DNA from: Cupriavidus taiwanensis
GTDB taxonomy: Bacteria; Pseudomonadota; Gammaproteobacteria; Burkholderiales; Burkholderiaceae
Assembly: GCF_900250075.1 (NCBI RefSeq)
Contig: NZ_LT977072.1
Span: 31,315 to 95,314, forward strand
DNA length: 64,000 nt
Direction of reading: 5' to 3'
Positions 57,933 to 64,000 of the stretch are shown in pieces (the stretch's first letter is position 1; each line of letters opens with the position of its first letter). The translations under genes were made by a program, and so were the position numbers. The notes below the pieces were generated by a model. It was given only the letters and a program-made list of their open reading frames with translations. It was not told the DNA's origin and searched no databases.

Positions 57933-59830
57933 TATCGACGGAAAGCCTTGGCATAGTCGAAGTACCGATAGGTCTTGCCGTCGACGATCAACTCCTTGAC
58001 GGCTAGCTCGATAGAGTAGGTACCCTGCGTAAGCGCCAGATCCTTCGTATTACCGGTCGGGTCGGTGGGCAGTTCAAAATTCAGTGCGGGCGCCAGCGCG
58101 GTGCTGCAATGGTTGCGGGCTTGATCACAGGGGTACACAAGCTTGCCGGTGCCTGTTAGGGCTTCATTAAGAATGCGGCCGTCGGCCTGCGTCCAACAGA
58201 TAAGCCACCGTGGGTGCCACGTCGACATTGCCAGTAGGGTTCGAGATGACAGCGCTAGTGCGGAATGATGGCCCACTGGCAATCAGCGTGTTATGCACGT
58301 CGGTACGGCCGAAACTACAGTGTATGCCGCCGTAGCCTCCGGCGCTTTCGAACTCGTGCCAGGCATGCCTTGAACCGCGACCTCGTCATCCCAATTGAAG
58401 CTGACTACCACGTCAGGTTGGATGTTATTTTGCCGCTGTGCATTCTCAAGGTTGACCTCGACATCGGGAGGGTGCCCGGCAGGAAACCATAGCGATTGTC
58501 GATAAAGATAGCACCGTACTCCTCCCGTTGCCGCAGGAATTTGACCAAATTCTTGATAGTGCTCGAATCGTGGCTGGGCACGTAGAAGTAGTCGGATCCA
58601 CCGTTTGCCGCAACCACAATGCCGTTTGCGGGTAGGTTGCCCGGTGACGGCCCTTGAAACTGGCCACCGGCGTAGCTAGTCCTGCGCTGATCGCTTGGAA
58701 CTTTGTACTCGGCGAGCCGCAAGGGTGACTTTGGAATCTATCTTTACCGGCACGGTCGGCCTGCCGTTGGCCTGCAGTCCATACAAAGTCGAGGTCGTGC
58801 AGCCCGAACCATCGTAGGCCTTAAAGCCCCGAGAGGTGCAGGTCTGCCGAACGCACATCCCCCGAGAAGGAGAACCCGGTGTCTGATAGCGGGCCGATTG
58901 CAGCCATGTCTGTGCCGCTGGTAGAACCGTTGACATGAGTGCCTGTCGGAGGCCTGCGCAACGCGTAATCGCACGCAGCGGATACAATGACAAGGGGCCC
59001 GATACGCTCGTATGGCCATCATCGGAAACGATGACTAAGTTTGTGCTGGCGTACAAGCCGTTTGTCTTGAGCGCGCTGATAAGTTCTCCCAAGCGTTGAT
59101 CCTGAGAGCGTAGTCCCGCAATTGCTTTGCGGCGAACCGGGGCCATAGCCGTGTTCCCCGTTGCCGGGTGTGCGGAACCAGATTAGCGAAAGCATGGGCT
59201 GCTACTTTGGCAGGATGTAGTTTGTGTACACCGAAAGCATGTACTTGTTGGCCGCATCCTCGGGCGCACCCTGAGTAGTGTCTGCGCCGCGGCAACGGCT
59301 ATCACGTCATTGGCGGAGTCATAGGTCGTGGTATTGAAGGTGACATAGCCGGCGCGCGCTGTCGGGTCGTCATTGTTAGCCGTCAACGTCACCGCTTCGG
59401 CTGGGGAATAGCCGAACCGCGTGTTAAGCGGCAACGCAATGCCAGTGTTCTGCAACTCCGTCACCAAGCTCCGCGGCTGCACTGTGATTTCGTCCAGGAA
59501 ATAGCCTCCTTCACCGAGGTCTTGGATGTAGGCGGCTCCCGACTTGCCGATAGTGGCAGTAGAGAGACCTGCGGCCTGTGCCGTGGCAAACAAACTCTTA
59601 ATTAGCAGTAGCTGGTCGCCGTAGTAATTTCCAAGTATCGACAAAACCTGGTAGTCCTCGGTGAAGATTGGGTTGACGTAATCAGCCTCGGCGGCGGTTG
59701 TCGTGGCTCCATTTGGCGTAGCGCGTTTACCTGAGGGGATGCTGTTAGATGCACCTCGCGTAGTGGTAATGTATTGACATAGAACCCGCTGGTTTTTGGA
59801 AACGACCCCGTCGACAATATCTCTAGTCCT
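57932..59830 (-). pseudogene. Alkaline-phosphatase-superfamily protein (phosphodiesterase type), degenerate
   Basis: Conserved pieces on - are ILGNYYGDQLLLIKSLFATA, LSTATIGKSGAAYIQDL, LGELISALKTNGLYASTNLV then IVSDDGHTSVSG (the metal-binding D-H pair of this superfamily), FIDNRYGFLPGTLPM, a late DVAPT-like site and the end KTYRYFDYAKAFRR. They are spread over at least five frames. The gene would have encoded an exported enzyme of about 600 residues cleaving phosphate esters. It is no longer functional. Confidence 0.65.
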
Positions 59831-60471
59831 TTAGATGCAGCGATCTTGAGCTAGCATAAAACTATAGCAGCTTCATGGCCGGCGTTTGACAAGAAACTTC
59901 TTCCATCTAGTTTTAGTCTTCTTCACAGACAGATAACTTAGTTCCAAGCTAAACGCTCCATGCCTGCCTGGAACCGCTTCCGGTCGAAGATATCCTCAAC
60001 TAGCCGTTCTCGCACTTGGGCCGAAAATTGGAGGTCTTGCATTTTCGACTTTGAGTTTTACGGCTATCGTATTTCAACGCGCTGATCAATACAAGCAATG
60101 CGAGCGAGAACGATCCTGTCGCACATCGTCCCAGACCAAGGCGTTCTTCTTTGCGGTCAATCCGTCGGGTGGCGTAACGGTATTCAAGGCCGGCATCGGC
60201 GAGTGCAGCCTGGACGGGCTCGTTTCCAATCTTGAGCGCATCATGTACTCGACCAAGACCGATGCCCAGTACGATGTGGCGCTGGCGGCCTTCAGCGACC
60301 ATCCGGATCCGGTCGGGCCGATGCTACATTGGGTCTGACTACACTGTCAGGATGGCCCCGGCCTGTTCAACAATCTCATCGAACTGTGGCCCCGCGTCAT
60401 AACCCATTCGGCCTTATGGCGGGATTTTCTGAGATTCCGGCGTAGACCAGAACTGCGGAGGTGTGAAAGCC
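59831..60471. other. Stretch without a recognised gene
   Basis: A short + strand frame ending at 60338 contains the protein-like VNPSGGVTVFKAGIGECSLD and NLERIMYSTKTDAQYDVALA, perhaps a scrap of an unidentified gene. Nothing else is supported. Confidence 0.35.
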
Positions 60472-60518
60472 ATTTGCGATTCGAATGAGTCCCATCCAAA
60501 CAATCGATTGCCAAGTTT
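60472..60518 (+). promoter_or_regulatory. Nod-box-like NodD binding site upstream of noeM
   Basis: ATCCAAACAATCGATTG at 60494-60510 matches the core of the nod box (ATC-SAAACAATC-RATT) with the exact ATC-N9-GAT spacing recognised by NodD. Upstream, AATG at 60484-60487 sits where GATG is expected, and ATT-N9-AAT from 60472 is a weak form of the first ATC-N9-GAT half. The downstream TTACCAATC part is poorly kept. It lies about 200 bp before noeM on the same strand. Confidence 0.75.
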
Positions 60519-60715
60519 CGAGAAACGTCGACCTATCCGTGATAGATTCAGTGACGGCAGATCTCTGTGTGTGACTGCTCCATGGAATGGATATGTCAAG
60601 ACTGCTTGGTTTTACGCGCACGATCCGGGCGAAAATGACTTGTGCGACATACCGCATTTCCATTGACCTCAAATCGCCACCAGAAAGCATGCAGCCTCGT
60701 TGACGGAGTAGAAAA

Positions 60716-61582
60716 TTGCACCTTTTTGATGTAAATCAGATGGCCGAGTTTTTCGTAAACTCGTTCAAGTTCGTAGCGATATTCGCTACCGTCTGTGTCG
60801 CGCTCGAGCTGATTTTTCCGGCTTATCGATACAGTTTTGCGTCATATGTTCGCGGGGTACGAAATTGGATCATTCGCCTTGGGTTCGCTGCAGTTGTCTG
60901 GCATGTCTACGCTGTGGGTCTGGAGTGGTTAGGGGTCAAGCCGCTTCTGACGGTGAATTTCGGGACTTTGTTTCACTCTGACAACGCAATTATTAGCGCG
61001 GGCTTCGGCGTTCTTTCAGGCATTCTAGTCGCAATTGCCGCTGATTTCTTCCGCTACTGGATGCACCGCGCACAGCATGCTATTCCATTCCTGTGGCGCA
61101 TGCACGCCACCCATCATTCTATCCGCGAACTGACGGCTTGGAATTGTGCTCATCACTTATCCGAGCCGCTTATTTATGCTTTTTTCGTCGCGATGCCGCT
61201 CGCTCTGATCCACTTCGAATCTGGGGTCGTGCCAACTGTTGCGCTGACGCTGATTGCCTTTCAGGTCCACTTGTCTCACTCGAGCACGCGTATTAATCTT
61301 GGGCTGCTACGATACATCGTCGGGGATGGCCAGTTCCACCGTATTCACCATTCAATGGAAGCGCGTCACAGGGGCCGAAACTTCGGGACATTTACGACGC
61401 TCTGGGACACGATTTTCCGTACGGCGTACTGGCCGACAAAGGATGAGTGGCCGGAAGTTGGCCTCGCAACCCAGTCTGAACCGATCACGGTGCGCGATTA
61501 CCTTATGTTTCCTTTTGACCAACGCCGCTGGCGTAAAGCGACGGTCGGAAGTGGCGTACGTAAGGTTGAGGTTATCGATTAA
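60716..61582 (+). CDS. noeM: NoeM, Nod-factor modifying fatty-acid-hydroxylase-family protein
   Basis: A 288-residue membrane di-iron protein of the fatty acid hydroxylase/sterol desaturase family. Membrane segments lie near residues 14-33, 50-70, 91-110 and 150-168. The three histidine boxes are HRAQH (117-121), HATHH (130-134) and HRIHH (208-212), with a further HH at 146-147. In C. taiwanensis the plasmid gene noeM encodes such a protein downstream of a nod box and opens and oxidises the reducing-end sugar of the Nod factor; it is typical of Mimosa symbionts (recalled literature). Family, nod-box-like site and genomic setting all fit. The start is TTG at 60716, backed by GGAG; the next in-frame ATG at 60740 lacks a ribosome site. 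Confidence 0.85.
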   Translation: MHLFDVNQMAEFFVNSFKFVAIFATVCVALELIFPAYRYSFASYVRGVRNWIIRLGFAAVVWHVYAVGLEWLGVKPLLTVNFGTLFHSDNAIISAGFGVLSGILVAIAADFFRYWMHRAQHAIPFLWRMHATHHSIRELTAWNCAHHLSEPLIYAFFVAMPLALIHFESGVVPTVALTLIAFQVHLSHSSTRINLGLLRYIVGDGQFHRIHHSMEARHRGRNFGTFTTLWDTIFRTAYWPTKDEWPEVGLATQSEPITVRDYLMFPFDQRRWRKATVGSGVRKVEVID

Positions 61583-61848
61583 GCGCGGTGAACGCCTCAT
61601 TGAAGGCGTGCCGCACTTTAAACAGGTAAATTTTTACAGAGGTCAAAATAAGTTTTTCGGTTTTCGCCCGGAAATTCAGAACAATGTCAAGTTGATGCGA
61701 GCAGTGGCGTGAAGAAGGTCAGGTCGCCCTATCACTGTTTCTGATTCCGGCAGCGGTCATCAGCTGCGCCATAGACGGCTGTCTCCGATTCAACCTGAGC
61801 CTGTGCGATGTCGACGAACTGCTGTTCTAGCTGTGAAGCGTCAAAACG

Positions 61849-62260
61849 TTATTTCTCGACGCTGGAAATCGGCACATTGGGGCAAGGCCGCCGATGCCGT
61901 ATGTGATCGGTGCCAGTTATAGTGTTGCTACCAACCGAATCGCGGCGGTTGCCGGTCACGTGGTGGCTGGGCCGCTCAATGCGACTGAGCTTCTTGGTGT
62001 CGATGTGCGGCAGGTTACCCGAAGCGGCGTGTTCATAGCACATGACGGGCTCGCGTGGCAGCAGATCGGCGAGCCGGGACAGGCCAGCGTGCGCGAGCAC
62101 CCGGCTGACAGTGGATTCGGAAACACCAACACTGCGGGCGATTTGCCGCTGGAGCATCTGCCGTTGGCGCCACTCGAAAATCAACTGGGTCTTGGATGGG
62201 TCAATGGTCCGCGGGGAGCGGCTCGGCCGGGACGAGTGTCAGGGAGGAACTAATATCCGT
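61849..62260 (-). pseudogene. IS481-family transposase, N-terminal fragment
   Basis: On - it reads EWRQRQMLQRQIARSVGVSE then STVSRVLAHAGLSRLADLLP and HIDTKKLSRIERPSHHVTGN, the DNA-binding part and first catalytic Asp of an IS481 transposase. The rest is missing and the frame ends in unrelated sequence. Confidence 0.7.
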
Positions 62261-62379
62261 TCTTCCCGCAGAGTTCGCCCCCTGAAAGGCTTCAGAGGAA
62301 TTTTGCACCGACACAGTCGCAGGCTATAAGTCCATTTATAAAGACGCCATGTTCAGGAGGCTGGATGTCTTTCCCATGC

Positions 62380-62880
62380 TAGACGAAAAAATCCACTATC
62401 TCTCCTGGCACTCGGGAACGACGCTGACATCCGCGAGAAACGTCCTACGAGCGAAAGCGTGTCCGACAGGAACGGGCGCAAGCCTTCGAGATCTGGCTAC
62501 GCTCGGCGCTGAGCAAGGTATCGTCCAATAGCGATACCGCGAAGGCGATGGGCTGCGCATTGAATCAGTCGACAGCACTAATGCAGTATGCCGGCGATAT
62601 TTGCGATCGAGATTAACAATAACGCTGCGGAGCGGACGTTGCGGGCCGGCTCTCGGTATAAAGAACTACTTGTACTTCGTCTCGGACAGTAGCAGCGAAC
62701 GCGGCATCGCCGTCTATTCGCTGGTGGCTGTAGCCAACCTGAATGATCTCGATTCGGAGGCTTACCTTCGACGTCTTTGCTCGCCTCCCCCTTCACTCGC
62801 GTCGCCGAACTACTGCCATGGGCCAAGGTTGTACAGTCCGCTCGGACGCCGCTTGAAAGTAACCTTCTTGTCACGAACGC
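62380..62880 (+). pseudogene. IS66-family TnpC, C-terminal fragment
   Basis: In successive frames the + strand gives FEIWLRSALSKVSSNSDTAK, LMQYAGDICD, NNAAERTLRAGSRYKELL, then IKNYLYFVSDSSSERGIAVY and SLVAVANLNDLDSEAYLRRL, the DDE-end and tail of an IS66 TnpC. Frameshifts separate the parts and the N-terminal half is missing. Confidence 0.75.
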
Positions 62881-63013
62881 TGACGGACGGGCGGTTGTCC
62901 TAGCCCATTGGAGCACTCGAGAGATTCAGGCCGTTGCCAATGCGCTGAATAGCAGACCCCGAAGAATCGCTTGGTTGGCGACAGCCGCCAAAGCCGTAGA
63001 TGAAAATCTGTAA
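62881..63013 (+). pseudogene. IS30-family transposase, C-terminal scrap
   Basis: LAHWSTREIQAVANALNSRP then RRIAWLATAAKAVDENL matches the end of IS30-type transposases (NxRPRKTLGW-type motif). Nothing of the core remains. It is joined directly to the IS66 remnant. Confidence 0.55.
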
Positions 63014-63584
63014 TCTGCCCAACCATGTGTGCTTGCGACGACCGGTCTAAGTTGCCCGGTAGGCGAGCGATGAATATTCAGCCATGCACAGGTAGCATCA
63101 GGGGATTTGCAGCATGAGCCGAAAGGGAAATTGTTGGGGCAATGCGGTGATGGGGCGGCTCTTCCTGAACCTCAATATGGAGCGTGTGTGGGAGTCAATA
63201 GGCTCACCATGACGAGGGTCGACGCGACATGACCTAGTAGCCCGCTTCAAAGTTGGCAGAGCAAGCTAGTCGATCGAACGGTGATTCAACCACGCCGAAG
63301 CAATCTTACTCATGAGCATCTTGATTTTATCAGCGATAATCGTATGCTGTTAACGGCAGTTCAAGAATGTACATCTCGCCTCTAATGAAGTGCGTGAAAG
63401 AGGGAATGTACGTGCAAACCTGACAAGTCGAAATCCTGAATACCCAGTCTTGAGAATGGCGCTGTTGCACAATTTCGGGTTCGGTTGGGGCTGACGTTTC
63501 GCCCAATGGCTGGAACAGGGTCTCTGTTAGCTTCTGAGGCGGTTTCGTAGTTTTCTTGGACTTTTTCGGGGGCGATGCGGAAGG
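63014..63584. other. Gene-free stretch
   Basis: No supported gene; the - strand frames here are unrecognised and likely antisense noise. Confidence 0.4.
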
Positions 63585-63830
63585 ACAACCAGCAGCAAGT
63601 CGAGCCCCACGGGCTACCGTGTCAAGAACTGGGCGCAGTTCGACAAGGGATTGATAACCCGAGGAGATATCTCGAGGTGGGTGGGGCAATTGCTCGGACC
63701 GCCGGCTAACCCTGTCGCCCAATCGTGGCCACGCGCTAGTCTATATGGATGCGCTGTCCAGGATCTGCTCGCTCTCAAGCAGGGGTTTCCGCTGCCGCTG
63801 CCGTCTCTACTTGTGCAACAACGATCTTGA
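63585..63830 (+). pseudogene. IS5-family transposase, N-terminal fragment
   Basis: The + strand frame reads TGYRVKNWAQFDKGLITRGD, ISRWVGQLLG, and LYGCAVQDLLALKQGFPLPL, as in the start of IS5-type transposases (YRVKNW..Y..GLI.RGD). It stops at 63828-63830, where a helix-turn-helix should continue. The ATG and the catalytic part are missing. Confidence 0.65.
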
Positions 63831-64000
63831 AAATAATTGTGATTGCTTTTGGAATGAGCGTATAAGCGCGGGCGGATGCGTCTATCTGAGTTTAAATTCA
63901 ATAATATTCTGAAGTCCGGCGGGCCCACAATAATTTATACCGGTTTCTTGAAAGCCGGAATTGAGATATGTTCTCATGGCTATGGAGTTACGCTTGTTGA
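63831..64000. other. Window end, no feature seen
   Basis: AT-rich sequence with no supported gene; a gene could begin beyond the window. Confidence 0.4.

Noticed and set aside
63330..63928. Two - strand frames of over 100 residues
   Set aside because: The + strand of this region encodes an IS5 transposase start, so they are antisense shadows or noise.

Overview
The window is part of a symbiosis plasmid or island from a beta-rhizobium of the genus Cupriavidus, most likely a Mimosa symbiont close to C. taiwanensis. This rests on a Burkholderiales-type nif/fix set, a fatty-acid-hydroxylase gene behind a nod-box-like site (the layout known for noeM of C. taiwanensis), H-NS proteins with the Burkholderiales C-terminus, and GC-rich patches that look like Cupriavidus chromosome inside an AT-richer, IS-laden background. 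The species is inferred.

Region 1 (1-20184) is the nitrogen-fixation core. An IS3-type element ends at 1044. Then nifE, nifN, a nifX/DUF683 fusion, a nif ferredoxin and nifQ run on +. A - strand operon follows, transcribed leftward from about 11740: a decayed nifV, nifW, fixA, fixB, fixC, fixX and a small unknown protein. nifB, fdxN, nifZ, nifT/fixU and a small nif-associated gene run rightward, then nifHDK. Four sigma-54 (-24/-12) promoters can be read directly (before nifE, nifV, nifB and nifH). A perfect NifA site (TGT-N10-ACA) lies between the divergent nifV and nifB promoters. Together the genes give nitrogenase (nifHDK), FeMo-cofactor assembly (nifB, E, N, X, Q), maturation helpers (nifW, Z, T) and electron supply (fixABCX, ferredoxins). 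nifA, nifS, nifU and a working nifV are not in the window.

Region 2 (20185-32389) is IS debris (IS256, IS66, IS481 and ISL3 types) around three intact metabolic genes: a HisC-like aminotransferase and a thiamine-diphosphate enzyme in one operon, and, pointing the other way, a 787-residue PEP-synthase-like enzyme whose C-terminal histidine motif resembles amide kinases. These may form an undescribed small-molecule pathway.

Region 3 (32390-50405) holds an RND efflux operon whose middle is very GC-rich with AT-richer ends, a LysR regulator, a MarR gene with a deleted MFS partner, a cation diffusion facilitator, a phasin, a cold-shock protein and many transposase fragments.

Region 4 (50406-54536) is an AT-rich, apparently foreign set: a GT-B glycosyltransferase, a frameshifted family-2 glycosyltransferase and a HemN-like radical SAM protein, tightly packed. 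It is followed by two similar H-NS genes and a broken phosphatase operon. Region 5 (60472-64000) has the nod-box-like site and noeM, then IS remnants.

No tRNA, rRNA or CRISPR array was seen. Family calls are from motifs read by eye; no database search was run.
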